Source: JADLFV01 sp964471555 (GTDB lineage Bacteria > Planctomycetota > Phycisphaerae > Phycisphaerales > Phycisphaeraceae). From it: DNA of 33,192 nucleotides. The stretch lies in assembly GCA_964471555.1 (NCBI GenBank), contig CAYYGM010000035.1, positions 1 to 33,192 on the forward strand. The letters run 5' to 3'. The first letter of the stretch is position 1; every line of letters starts with the position of its first letter. Positions 15,501 through 22,334 of the stretch are shown here, one piece after another. The position numbers and the translations under genes were made by a program. The notes beneath the pieces were generated by a model, which saw only the letters and a program-made list of their open reading frames with translations, was not told the origin of the DNA and ran no database searches.

Positions 15501-16212
15501 GTCCACTGGAGCGCCCGCCGCCGGAAAGCTTTTCGTTTTCACCGCGCAGGCGGGAGAAGTTGGTGCCGGTGCCCGAGCCGTACTTGAACAGGCGGGCCTC
15601 GCGCACCCACAGGTCCATGATGCCGCCGCTGTTGACCAGGTCGTCCTCGATGGACTGGATGAAGCAGGCGTGCGGCTGGGGATGGGTGTAAGCGTCTTCG
15701 CTTTGCTTGACTTCGCCGGTGGTCGGATCGACGTAGTAGTGACCCTGGGCCGGTCCGTTGATGCCGTAGGCGAAGTGCAGGCCGGTGTTGAACCACTGCG
15801 GGCTGTTGGGCGCGCACATCTGGTGCAACATCATGTAGCAAAGTTCATCGTAAAACGCCTGGGCGTCCTGCGGCGTATCGAAGTAGCCGTAGCGCTCCGC
15901 CCACCAGCGCCAGCAGCCGGCCAGACGATGAATCACCTGCCGGGCACTGCGCTCGGGGCCGGTCACCGGCTGGCCGTGCTCATCGAGCCGGGGCTGGCCC
16001 TGCTCATCGGTTTGCGGCACGCCGGCTTTACGGAAATATTTACTCACCATGATGTCGGTCGCCAGTTGCGACCACGATGCCGGCACCTCGGCATCATTCA
16101 TTTCAAAGACCGATGAACCATCGAGGTTCGTGATGCGACTGGACCGTCGGGTCCAGGTCACGCTCTCGAACACGTCTTTGTCGGCGGTGGTGAACTTCCG
16201 TCTGACTTTCAT
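12568..16212 (-). CDS. nrdJ: Adenosylcobalamin-dependent (class II) ribonucleotide reductase
   Basis: NrdJ reduces ribonucleotides to deoxyribonucleotides with adenosylcobalamin and needs no oxygen. The 1214-aa protein shows the family blocks in order: MMLHQMCAPNSPQWFNTGL, a GSGTGTNFSRLR block and GGGRSSGLMSFL, the active-site NPCSEY with the following NTACNLASLNL, and IAPTGTIGLLMDCDTTGVEPD. The C-terminal zinc ribbon CDVCGTITVRNGTCYKCLNCG ends in the redox tail MGCS. A charged linker (KKPDKKKEEP) joins core and ribbon. The frame is open 21 codons further, but MKVRRKF at 16212 is the usual N-terminus and AGGGG lies about 12 nt upstream. No cobalamin riboswitch is visible in the 84 nt upstream. 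It probably cooperates with the dCTP deaminase at 17308. Confidence 0.96.
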   Translation of the reverse strand: MKVRRKFTTADKDVFESVTWTRRSSRITNLDGSSVFEMNDAEVPASWSQLATDIMVSKYFRKAGVPQTDEQGQPRLDEHGQPVTGPERSARQVIHRLAGCWRWWAERYGYFDTPQDAQAFYDELCYMMLHQMCAPNSPQWFNTGLHFAYGINGPAQGHYYVDPTTGEVKQSEDAYTHPQPHACFIQSIEDDLVNSGGIMDLWVREARLFKYGSGTGTNFSRLRGENEKLSGGGRSSGLMSFLKIGDRAAGAIKSGGTTRRAAKMVCLDLDHPDIEHFINWKVREEIKVAAMVEGMKAIADRRTSPSDPQTVGETARMLGLKLDYDFNGESYHTVSGQNSNNSVRVPNSFFEAVDDDADWALVRRTDHQTARKVRARDLWNQIGYAAWRCADPGVQFDSTINEWHTCPAGGRINASNPCSEYMFLDNTACNLASLNLLKFYDPRKNHFDVDAFEHGVRLWTMVLEISVLMAQFPSKEIARLSYDYRTLGLGFANLGAMLMQAGIPYDSRRARAICGCISAILTGRAYATSAEMAAQLGPFPGFYRNREHMLRVMRNHRRAAYGVPRDLDALDKDIEQHTEGLGDYEGLQIKPVPIDEQALEHGEEEFGKLDNSDELVARARHAWDEALAQGEHHGYRNAQTTVIAPTGTIGLLMDCDTTGVEPDFALVKFKKLAGGGYFKIANQSLRPALEALGYDPHQVKAILTYVMGTLHTDVPLPDEEGNTDPNANGDATTFTAFLMDNGFNDEDLKKLIDALPTVFELSGAFNARTLGEALINRLGYADQAEEPGFDLLRALGLTRKQIKALNVMICGTQTVEGAPELKDEHLPVFDCANTCGPLSRRYIAVEGHIRMMAAAQPFISGAISKTINLPNSATVEDITASYRLSWELGLKANALYRDGCKLSQPLSNKLEVDEEVEDEQNIEAAQEEVAETVAQVATDVAAERIVERVVERPLRRRLPDTRQSITHKFNVAGHEGYLTVGLYENGQPGELFITMAKEGSTIGGLMDSLGTAISVALQYGVPIESLTRKFAHQRFEPAGMTHNREIPFAKSLVDYIFRCLGMQFIPGYREANAPQRSDSSASTANVSRPTAAIDKAKLVAEKSNGGNGNGHGEDADKKPDKKKEEPARIVDRSLITPRRMKLVTEEEGGGPISKGSAAGESIRQAPVGGETGTLTQAMRQMQDDAPACDVCGTITVRNGTCYKCLNCGNSMGCS

Positions 16213-16296
16213 AAAACAGAGCCCCTGATGAAGCACGTTTATCCAAACCGCGGCCGACATCCGTGCCGACCGCATCTAATTCCTGTCACGACCCGA

Positions 16297-16941
16297 TCAG
16301 GGCTGACCTGCGGGCGCCGGCGCGGCGGGCGGCGTCTGCATCGGTGGCATTTGCGCCGGCGGCGGCTGCACCGAATGAGCCGCAGCATCGACCAACTCTT
16401 TAATGTCGTCAGTCGTGTCCATCTGCTGATCGAAGCCCGGGAAGGTCAGACGCACCGTCGTGGGATCGACGATCTCATAACGATAGGTCACCTGAAAGTT
16501 GCCCGCACCACCGAACAGCCCCGGCATCTGCCCCGCACTGGCCATCAGCAGTTGATCGAACTCCTGCTGGTCCGGCAGGCGATGGTTCTGAGCGTAAAAC
16601 TTCTGAATCTCCTGCTCGCCCAGGCCCAGGGCCATACCCTGCTGGATCACGCCGCCGGCCGACTTGAGCCCCAGGAACGCCGCCACCAGCCCGATACCGA
16701 TCAACAGCCCGAACAGCGAAAGCAGCGCCCCGATGATCGTGCCGGCAATGGCGAACCCTTTGGGATTCTTAAACAGCCCGACGATGCTCAGGATCAACCC
16801 GATGGGCGCCGCGATGCCGCATGTGATGATGCTGGCCAGCGACACGATGAACCCCACCAGACCGAGGGTGTTGGACGACTCACTGGGCGCCGCGGGAACA
16901 GCGTTGTACGCAAACGGGTTTTGGTTTGGTACTTGAGTCAT
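16297..16941 (-). CDS. DUF4190-like small membrane protein
   Basis: The 214-aa protein begins with a short polar segment (NPFAYNAVPAAP), followed by two hydrophobic hairpin-like helices (about 25-55 and 62-92) with the NTLGLVGFIVSL and KGFAIAGTIIG pattern of DUF4190 proteins. The rest (about 93-185) is a soluble domain with no recognised motif, and the C-terminus is Pro/Ala/Met-rich and probably disordered. Function is unknown. It is 84 nt upstream of nrdJ on the same strand and could be co-transcribed with it, though a shared role is not evident. Confidence 0.75.
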   Translation of the reverse strand: MTQVPNQNPFAYNAVPAAPSESSNTLGLVGFIVSLASIITCGIAAPIGLILSIVGLFKNPKGFAIAGTIIGALLSLFGLLIGIGLVAAFLGLKSAGGVIQQGMALGLGEQEIQKFYAQNHRLPDQQEFDQLLMASAGQMPGLFGGAGNFQVTYRYEIVDPTTVRLTFPGFDQQMDTTDDIKELVDAAAHSVQPPPAQMPPMQTPPAAPAPAGQP

Positions 16942-16962
16942 GGTGAAAGCCCCTCTAAAGGC

Positions 16963-17245
16963 AACCGCAGATGAACGCGGATGAACGCGGATGTTTACTC
17001 AGCAAATTGGGGTCTGACCCTTTCGTATATTCGTTTCGCACCTCACTTCGATTTCTCGACGCGTTTTGACGTACGCTCCGTACGCTAATTGCATGAGGTT
17101 TTTTTTAAATAAGCGAGCGATATTCGCTGATGCCACAACAGCACCCGGCACAGCTAATAAAACTGCAATCAACATCAGAACCAAATTGAGTTGTTCCGGG
17201 GTCATCTGTATTTCAATCTGCGTTTATCCGCGTTCATCTGCGGTT
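16963..17245. repeat. MITE-like element with 30-bp terminal inverted repeats
   Basis: The left end 16963-16992 (AACCGCAGATGAACGCGGAT and onward) and the right end 17216-17245 are inverted copies of 30 bp with two mismatches. The interior, about 220 bp, is lower in GC than the flanks and holds one 68-codon frame. A GGGGTCTGACCC palindrome-like motif lies near the left end. There is no transposase, so movement would need one in trans. It lies between the DUF4190-like and dcd genes. Confidence 0.65.
16999..17205 (-). CDS. Possible small single-helix membrane protein inside the inverted-repeat element
   Basis: A 68-aa frame (start MTPEQLNLVLMLIAVLLA) predicts one N-terminal membrane helix and a basic C-terminal half (TRREIEVRC). 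No Shine-Dalgarno sequence is obvious, and its ends coincide closely with the terminal inverted repeats. The base composition is lower in GC than the neighbours. It may be a passenger gene, or a chance open frame in a non-coding element. No family is recognised. Confidence 0.35.
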   Translation of the reverse strand: MTPEQLNLVLMLIAVLLAVPGAVVASANIARLFKKNLMQLAYGAYVKTRREIEVRCETNIRKGQTPIC

Positions 17246-17307
17246 TCATCCATTCCAATCACACAAACACAGACCCGGCGTGCTGAAGCACGCCTCGCCC
17301 CGGGCAT

Positions 17308-17874
17308 TCAGTCAACTTTCGGTAACACCAGGCCCGCCTGGTCCTGGTACTTGCCTTGTTTGTCGGCGTACGACACGGCACAAATGCGATCGGCTTTCAG
17401 GAAGATCATCTGAGCGATGCCCTCGTTGGCGTAAATTCTGGCAGGCAGCGGCGTGGTGTTGCTGATCTCCAGCGTCACCTTGCCCCGCCACTCCGGCTCC
17501 AGCGGGGTGACATTCACGATGATGCCGCAGCGGGCGTACGTGCTCTTGCCCACGCAGATGCACAGCACGTCACGCGGGATGTCAAACGTCTCGACCGTTT
17601 CGCACAACGCGAAACTGTTGGGCGGAATGACCACGCCGCCTGAAGCGTCAGCTTCAACGGTTACGAAGCAGGAGTCGTCGAACTTTTTGGGATCGACCAC
17701 GGCCAGTTGCCCGGTGCGGCTGGTGGGGGTGAAGATTTTGAACAGCGTTCCCACGCGCACGTCGTAGCCGTAGCTGGAGACGCCGTAGGAGATGCAGCCG
17801 GAGCGTTTGATGTTGTCCTGGAACGGCTCGATCGAGACCAGTTCGCGGATCTGGGTGTCGCAAAGGACGGACAC
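17308..17874 (-). CDS. dcd: dCTP deaminase
   Basis: Dcd deaminates dCTP to dUTP, the usual source of dUMP for thymidylate synthesis. The 188-aa protein matches the trimeric dUTPase/Dcd fold: SSYGYDVRVG near the N-terminus, VGKSTYARCGIIVNVTPLEP, the catalytic Glu in WRGKVTLEISNTTPLP, ANEGIAQMIF, and the C-terminal DKQGKYQDQAG that closes over the nucleotide. Length agrees with E. coli Dcd (193 aa). The start is GTG at 17874, supported by GGAGG 6 nt upstream. Whether it also cleaves dUTP, as bifunctional relatives do, cannot be told. With the ribonucleotide reductase on the same strand it serves deoxynucleotide supply. Confidence 0.95.
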   Translation of the reverse strand: MSVLCDTQIRELVSIEPFQDNIKRSGCISYGVSSYGYDVRVGTLFKIFTPTSRTGQLAVVDPKKFDDSCFVTVEADASGGVVIPPNSFALCETVETFDIPRDVLCICVGKSTYARCGIIVNVTPLEPEWRGKVTLEISNTTPLPARIYANEGIAQMIFLKADRICAVSYADKQGKYQDQAGLVLPKVD

Positions 17875-18536
17875 GACAAGCCTCCGGACGGAAAAAGCCC
17901 CGACACACTACGTGTCCAAGGCAACAGTTACCACAGCCACGGGCGTCCCTGGACCGCGGCACCGACAACCACACGAGATGAACGAACCCACCGCCACGCA
18001 CTTAAGAACAGCGCGGCGTCTCAAAGCCGTTCAACTCCGATCCACCAAGCTCAGCCTGACTGGCCGAGCCAATTCTTTCCTGCCCCTGATCCAACATGGG
18101 GCAACAGTCACCCGCCTCCGCGGGGTCACCTGACGTGTCGCAAGGCCGGGCCATTCATCCAGCGGCGGCCGCCCGCAGCGTCAGGGGACAGGTCGTCATC
18201 CTACCCCTATATCTTGGGGATGCAAGGTGGGACTTTACAAAATCTGGGGGGTTAAAACGGCGCTAACGGTGTAAAGCAGGCATTGACGGCACGTTAACCC
18301 TGGCAAGATTTTTTTTGCCTCAGCGCGGCTGACAGTTGTGGACAACTTACCGTCCGCAATAGCCAGGTTTTCCACAATTATGAGGGCGTTTGAGCAGGTG
18401 GAAAAGGTTATCAGACCCCATTGGTTTTGTGCTTGTCAAAAAACCGCCGCCGCGGCATCGGATGGCTGCTGAGCAGCGCTCCACAAGCCTCTGACGTGTG
18501 GCGCCGCAACGGCGCTGTAACACGATACCTGTTGAT
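17875..18536. other. Gene-free region between the DHH phosphoesterase and dcd genes
   Basis: About 660 nt without a supportable gene; open frames here lack codon bias and similarity. It should contain the dcd promoter; read on the minus strand, TTGCAT and TAGGAT near 18215-18240 are a weak candidate pair. The part near 18300-18420 is AT-richer, with a T8 run and three DnaA-box-like sites. No structured RNA I know is recognisable. Confidence 0.5.
18336..18405. promoter_or_regulatory. Cluster of DnaA-box-like sites
   Basis: TTGTGGACAA (18336-18345; complement TTGTCCACAA), TTTTCCACAA (18368-18377) and GTGGAAAA (18398-18405; complement TTTTCCAC) resemble the bacterial DnaA box TTATCCACA within 70 nt, next to a T8 run. 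They could bind DnaA, either as regulatory sites for dcd or as part of an origin. dnaA and dnaN are not in the window, so the role is open. Confidence 0.4.
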
Positions 18537-19574
18537 TTACAGCGCACGATCCAGCGCCGCGATCACCTGCGGTAGTGCCGCGTCGATCGCAGCGTCGATC
18601 CGAGCGCCGGAGGCACGCATGTGGCCGCCGCCGCCGAACTGGCCGGCCAGTTGCGCCACATCCACCGTGCGGCCCGTTGACTTGCTGCGCAGCGACAGGC
18701 GACAGATCACACCCTGTTCATTGCGCTTTTCGCAGAGCAAGGCGCTGACGCGCGTAGCCGCCACTTGCAGGGGAATGTTGACCAGCCGCTCGCTCTCTTC
18801 CTCCAGAGCGCCGCTTTGCTCGAAGTCGCTCAGACGAAGGGTCATCACCGCTGCGCAGCCGCCGGCCACCCAGTGCAGGCTGTCCAATGCCCGCCGCGTC
18901 AGCTCCAGCTTCTCCCGCCGCTCGCACAGTTCGAGTTGCTCGTACATCGCGGCGCTGTCCACGCCCTGCTCGATCAGGTCGGCTGCCAGGCGCAGCGTGC
19001 GGGGCGAGGTGTTGGAGAAGCGGAAGAAGCCGGTGTCGGTCGCTATTCCTACGAATAGCGAGTTTCGAATTTCGAATCTCGAATTTCGAATTTTGAATTG
19101 CTTGAGCAATTCGTCCAGGATTTCGCAGGTTGCGGCCGCTTCGGGTTCGACGTAACGGTGTTTGGCTTCGATGTCGCCGCTGCGATGATGGTCGATGATG
19201 AGCGTGCGTTGCAGATTGGCCTTGAGATAACCGGCAAACGGCTCGCACTGCGACCAGGCCCCGGTGTCCAGCAGCACCACCCGATCCACCCCCGCCCCCG
19301 GAAGGTCAGTCCGTTCGTCCAGGGTGATCGTTCCTTCGTGGCCGGGCAGTTCCGCCAAAGCCGCGGGCACGGGCGGCGCGAAGGCAGCCGTCACCTGCTT
19401 GCCAAGGCTGCGCAGCGCCGCAGCCATCGCCACCACGGATCCCCAGGCGTCGCCGTCAGGCTTGGCGTGGGTCAGCAGGGTGAAACTTTCACCTTTCAGC
19501 AGCCACGCAGCCGCTTTGGGCAGATCGAGATTGGAAGCGTAATCAGTCAAGGGCCATGCGTTCCCGAGTGGCAT
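18537..19574 (-). CDS. nrnA: DHH-family phosphoesterase (NrnA-type nanoRNase/pAp phosphatase)
   Basis: NrnA-type enzymes degrade very short RNAs and 3'-phosphoadenosine 5'-phosphate with Mn ions. The 345-aa protein has the DHH motifs THAKPDGDAWGS (35-46), LLDTG (Asp103) and IIDHH (127-130), then GIATDTGFFRFSN, and the DHHA1 motif GGGGHMRASG near the C-terminus. Residues 160-173 (FKIRNSRFEIRNSL) are encoded by a TTCGAA-type repeat in place of the usual loop between two conserved segments; the frame is kept and all metal ligands remain. The start overlaps the end of ribF by 32 nt, so translation is probably coupled. pAp released by the sulfotransferase at 29976 is a conceivable substrate, but that is speculation. 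Confidence 0.9.
   Translation of the reverse strand: MPLGNAWPLTDYASNLDLPKAAAWLLKGESFTLLTHAKPDGDAWGSVVAMAAALRSLGKQVTAAFAPPVPAALAELPGHEGTITLDERTDLPGAGVDRVVLLDTGAWSQCEPFAGYLKANLQRTLIIDHHRSGDIEAKHRYVEPEAAATCEILDELLKQFKIRNSRFEIRNSLFVGIATDTGFFRFSNTSPRTLRLAADLIEQGVDSAAMYEQLELCERREKLELTRRALDSLHWVAGGCAAVMTLRLSDFEQSGALEEESERLVNIPLQVAATRVSALLCEKRNEQGVICRLSLRSKSTGRTVDVAQLAGQFGGGGHMRASGARIDAAIDAALPQVIAALDRAL
19041..19099. repeat. TTCGAA-type tandem repeat and hairpin inside the DHH phosphoesterase gene
   Basis: An 8-bp stem CGCTATTC/GAATAGCG (19041-19060, loop CTAC) is followed by four TTCGAAT-like units to 19099. On the coding strand the units encode RNSRFEIRNS. Related runs lie at 12290-12336. Confidence 0.8.
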
Positions 19575-20451
19575 CGACGTCGCGGTGCATCTGCTCGATC
19601 AGCAGTTCCACGGAGGGGAACGGCAACTGATCGCGCAGCCAGCGGCGGAAGGTAAGCGTCACGTTCTGTCCGTAGAGATCGCCGTCGAAGTCCAACAGAT
19701 AGGCCTCGATGGTGAACTGGCGATCGGTGAAAGTGGGTTTGTTGCCGACGCTGATGCAGGCGGCGTGGGTGGTGTCGTCAGCCAGGGTGGCGCTGCCGGC
19801 ATAAACGCCGGGGGCCGGGCGGATGTAGACCGCCAGGGGCTCGAGGTCCAGGTTGATGGTGGGGAATCCCAGTTGTCGGCCGCGTCGGTCGCCGGGCACC
19901 ACGGTGGAGGTCAGGCTGAACGGCCTTCCCATGCAGCGCTCGGCGTCGGCTACCCTACCCTGGGCGATCAGCCAGCGGGTCAGCGTGCTGCTGACGGGCA
20001 TCTGCGTCACATCGCTGAGCACCACCTGCTGCTTGCGCACGGTGATGGTCTGGAAGCCGAACTGCTCGCCGAGCTGCTCGAGCAGGGCCATATCGCCGGC
20101 CCGCTGGTGACCGAAACGAAAATCCTGGCCCTCGACCACAGCCAGCGGCTCGTACTGCATCAGAAACGACTCGACAAACACCCGCGGATCCTGGTCCAGC
20201 AGACGCTCGGTCGGCTCCAGGATCAGCACCTGGTCGGCCCCGGCCGCCAGCAGGTAACGCTCCTTCTGATAACGGTTGATCAGCCGCGGCGGCTGGCGTT
20301 GCGGTTGCAACACGCTGTCGGGGTGGGGATCGAAGGCGATGGCCAGCACCTGGGCCCGGTTCTTGGAGGCCAGCACTCGGGCATGCCGCAGCAGGGACTG
20401 GTGCCCCAGGTGCACGCCGTCGAACACGCCGATGGTCAGAACGTTGGGCAT
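19543..20451 (-). CDS. ribF: Bifunctional riboflavin kinase/FAD synthetase RibF
   Basis: RibF converts riboflavin to FMN and then to FAD with two ATP. The 302-aa protein has the N-terminal FAD synthetase motif GVFDGVHLGH (8-17) and AFDPHP. A VEGQDFRFGHQRAGD segment and SSTLTRWLIAQGRV follow. The C-terminal riboflavin kinase domain carries GDRRGRQLGFPTINL, where the FPTxN threonine binds metal and substrate, and PAPGVYAG. The length is typical (about 310 aa). It overlaps the downstream DHH phosphoesterase gene by 32 nt. In many bacteria ribF lies near truB and rbfA; here it does not. Confidence 0.96.
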   Translation of the reverse strand: MPNVLTIGVFDGVHLGHQSLLRHARVLASKNRAQVLAIAFDPHPDSVLQPQRQPPRLINRYQKERYLLAAGADQVLILEPTERLLDQDPRVFVESFLMQYEPLAVVEGQDFRFGHQRAGDMALLEQLGEQFGFQTITVRKQQVVLSDVTQMPVSSTLTRWLIAQGRVADAERCMGRPFSLTSTVVPGDRRGRQLGFPTINLDLEPLAVYIRPAPGVYAGSATLADDTTHAACISVGNKPTFTDRQFTIEAYLLDFDGDLYGQNVTLTFRRWLRDQLPFPSVELLIEQMHRDVDATRERMALD

Positions 20452-21020
20452 AGGGAATACGTGCAGAGAACGCAGGAATCGCAGTCATGGAATATAGGTC
20501 AGGCGAGCAGCGGATGCCAATTCTCAGGGTGAGCTTGTGATTGCCTGGTTTATGGGCATTCGCGGCCGTTCAGGCGGATGTGTGGCGCAACGCCGACGTT
20601 CGGCGCCGCGCCACAGCCATGTCAGCAGCGAGACTCAACCGGTTGCAGGCCAAGCCGTCCATCAGGCCGCGAGCCGGGCTGTGCCAGCCCGGTATCGACC
20701 CGACCCGGGCCGGCTCGCTTCAGCGCCACCTTCCATTTCAATCTGAACCTCTACCCGCCCGCCGACGCCGCGAACGTGATTTCTTGTGATATTTTCACAA
20801 TCCACTTGAACAACACGCTTCCGAGATTGATAAGATAAGCATAATCCGGCCACGGTCGGCATCACATGTGGACAGGCTTCCGTTACCGCGTTCGATCCTT
20901 TCGAATGCTGTTGTGGCGTACGGAGGCGACCACCGGCGATGTTGGTCCCCGGAACCAAGCGATCGCGTATGAATGAGTGAATGGAATCCCCGCTTGGCCA
21001 ATGAGAAAGGATGCTTCTCC
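20452..21020. other. Intergenic region upstream of ribF and the DUF2934 gene
   Basis: About 570 nt of divergent intergenic DNA without a supportable gene. It holds short GC-rich hairpins (CGCCGA/TCGGCG near 20600, CCGGGCT/AGCCCGG at 20674-20692), an AT-rich stretch near 20780-20840 and one perfect 17-bp palindrome listed separately. The AT-rich part is the best place for the promoter of the DUF2934 gene (TTGAAC at 20806). Confidence 0.4.
20784..20800. promoter_or_regulatory. Perfect 17-bp palindrome, candidate operator
   Basis: TTGTGA-TATTT-TCACAA resembles a CRP/FNR-type site (TGTGA-N6-TCACA) but has a 5-nt spacer. It lies just upstream of the AT-rich candidate promoter of the DUF2934 gene. 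Regulator unknown. Confidence 0.35.
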
Positions 21021-21290
21021 ATGACCGCCAGCCGAGCACGTACCGTTTCCCCGATTTCAGCTTCTCGCCCCAAATCGGCGAGCAAGAGCAAGCCCAAGAG
21101 CAAGAGCAAGCCCGCCGCGGCCAAAACCGCGCCGGTCAAGGCCGCCGCGCCGACGCCTCCAGCTTTGCAGGAACCCACCCACGAGCAGATCGCCCAGCGC
21201 GCCTATGAAATCTGGCTGCGCAAGGGTCGGCCTGTGGGTCTGGATGTCCAGAACTGGAAGGAAGCGGAGCTCGAACTGAGCGTCCGGTAG
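21021..21290 (+). CDS. DUF2934-domain protein with basic Lys/Ser/Ala-rich N-terminus
   Basis: The 89-aa protein has a basic, low-complexity first half (KSASKSKPKSKSKPAAAK) and a C-terminal DUF2934 motif, EQIAQRAYEIWLRKGRPVG followed by NWKEAELEL. DUF2934 proteins are small and of unknown function; the basic tail might bind nucleic acid, which is only a guess. ATG at 21021 is supported by AGAAAGGA 9 nt upstream; an in-frame ATG at 20973 lacks one. It converges on rnc, with a two-hairpin repeat between. Confidence 0.8.
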   Translation: MTASRARTVSPISASRPKSASKSKPKSKSKPAAAKTAPVKAAAPTPPALQEPTHEQIAQRAYEIWLRKGRPVGLDVQNWKEAELELSVR

Positions 21291-21328
21291 CAGTGCGTCC
21301 TCGCTCAATGGTCGGTCCACCGTTACAT

Positions 21329-21380
21329 GTTTAGCCGCCGAGCTTGCTCGGCGTCGGGCGAGCAAGCTCGCCCGCTAAAC
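21329..21380. repeat. Two-hairpin palindromic repeat, copy 2
   Basis: The 52-nt element has GTTTAGC and GCTAAAC ends, with hairpins GCCGAGC/GCTCGGC and GGGCGAGC/GCTCGCCC. It lies between the convergent DUF2934 and rnc genes, where it could act as a two-way terminator. Confidence 0.88.
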
Positions 21381-21445
21381 GGATCGACCGAAAATTCGAG
21401 CTGGACTCACCGCTGGTCGCGGCCAAACCGCGCCGATAAGTCCGA

Positions 21446-22159
21446 TCAGTCGTCCTCCTGCACGAACGCCTTGCCCAGGTCGCCGTCATCGAGCAGGCCC
21501 AGACTGTTCAGCGCCTTCAGTGCAGCTTTCTGCTCGGCCTCCTTCTTGGAGTTGGCCCAGGCTGACTCGTAGCGTCGGCCGTCGATTTCCACGCAGATCT
21601 CGAAGCATTTGGCGTGGTCGGGGCCTTTTTCGTCCAGCAGCACATACATGGGGCTGCCGGTGAGGTTTTTCTGCGCATATTGCTGAAGCACGCTCTTGAA
21701 GTTCTGGTGGTGCGAGCTGTTGGCGGCCTCCTCGATGTAGGGGCCCATGTGGCGCAGGATGAAGCGGCGGGCCTCATCCATGCCCCCGTCGAGGTAGATG
21801 GCTGCGATCACCGCCTCCAGCACGGCCGCCGAGACGCTCTGGGGCAACCCCGGCCGACCGGCCATGCCCTTGCCCAGGTTCAGCAGGCCGGACAGGTTCA
21901 TCGAGCGGCTGACCCGGGCGCAGACGTTGCGGCTGACCACGGCACTCTTGATCTTGGTCAGGTCGCCTTCCAGAAGCTCCGGGAACTGCGAGCAGAGATA
22001 TTCGCAGACCACGAAGCCCAGGATGGCGTCGCCCAGAAACTCCATGCGCTCGTTGCTTTCGCGACGATCGCCGGCACTGGAAGCGTGGGTCAGCGCCTCG
22101 CTGAGCAGAGCCTGGTTGTGGAATTGATAGTCCAGTACCGCTTGAGCTTGTTCGATCAT
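21446..22159 (-). CDS. rnc: Ribonuclease III
   Basis: RNase III cuts double-stranded RNA and matures rRNA and some mRNAs. The 237-aa protein has the catalytic signature NERMEFLGDAILG (36-48, Glu40 and Asp44) and the second metal-binding acid in VLEAVIAAIYLDGG (Glu116). A C-terminal double-stranded RNA-binding domain follows (about 152-221, from NFKSVLQQYAQK to KKEAEQKAALKALNSLG). Length and domain order are those of the E. coli enzyme. It is divergent from the S55-peptidase-like gene, with 175 nt between them. Confidence 0.96.
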   Translation of the reverse strand: MIEQAQAVLDYQFHNQALLSEALTHASSAGDRRESNERMEFLGDAILGFVVCEYLCSQFPELLEGDLTKIKSAVVSRNVCARVSRSMNLSGLLNLGKGMAGRPGLPQSVSAAVLEAVIAAIYLDGGMDEARRFILRHMGPYIEEAANSSHHQNFKSVLQQYAQKNLTGSPMYVLLDEKGPDHAKCFEICVEIDGRRYESAWANSKKEAEQKAALKALNSLGLLDDGDLGKAFVQEDD

Positions 22160-22334
22160 GGTTCGCAGCCCGGGCGCTGATCAGCGGAAATGCCAGACAG
22201 CGCCCCAAATCCCGGTGCCGCGACGGTGATCAGACCCATCCCTGGGCCAGAGCGCCGTGACGGCAGCGTCGGCATCAAGTATGAGTCGCAGGCCATTGCT
22301 TGTCAATGATCCCGCGGCCAGATACGCTTCCTTC

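Noticed and set aside
16213..16296. Cobalamin riboswitch upstream of the B12-dependent reductase
   Set aside because: Only 84 nt are available and no B12-box-like sequence or typical fold is visible.
17707..18255. 182-codon plus-strand frame overlapping dcd
   Set aside because: Half is antisense to dcd and the rest has no codon bias or recognisable domain.
18347..18547. 66-codon minus-strand frame after the DHH phosphoesterase
   Set aside because: Arg/Cys-rich, no ribosome binding site, overlaps the DnaA-box-like region; looks like chance.
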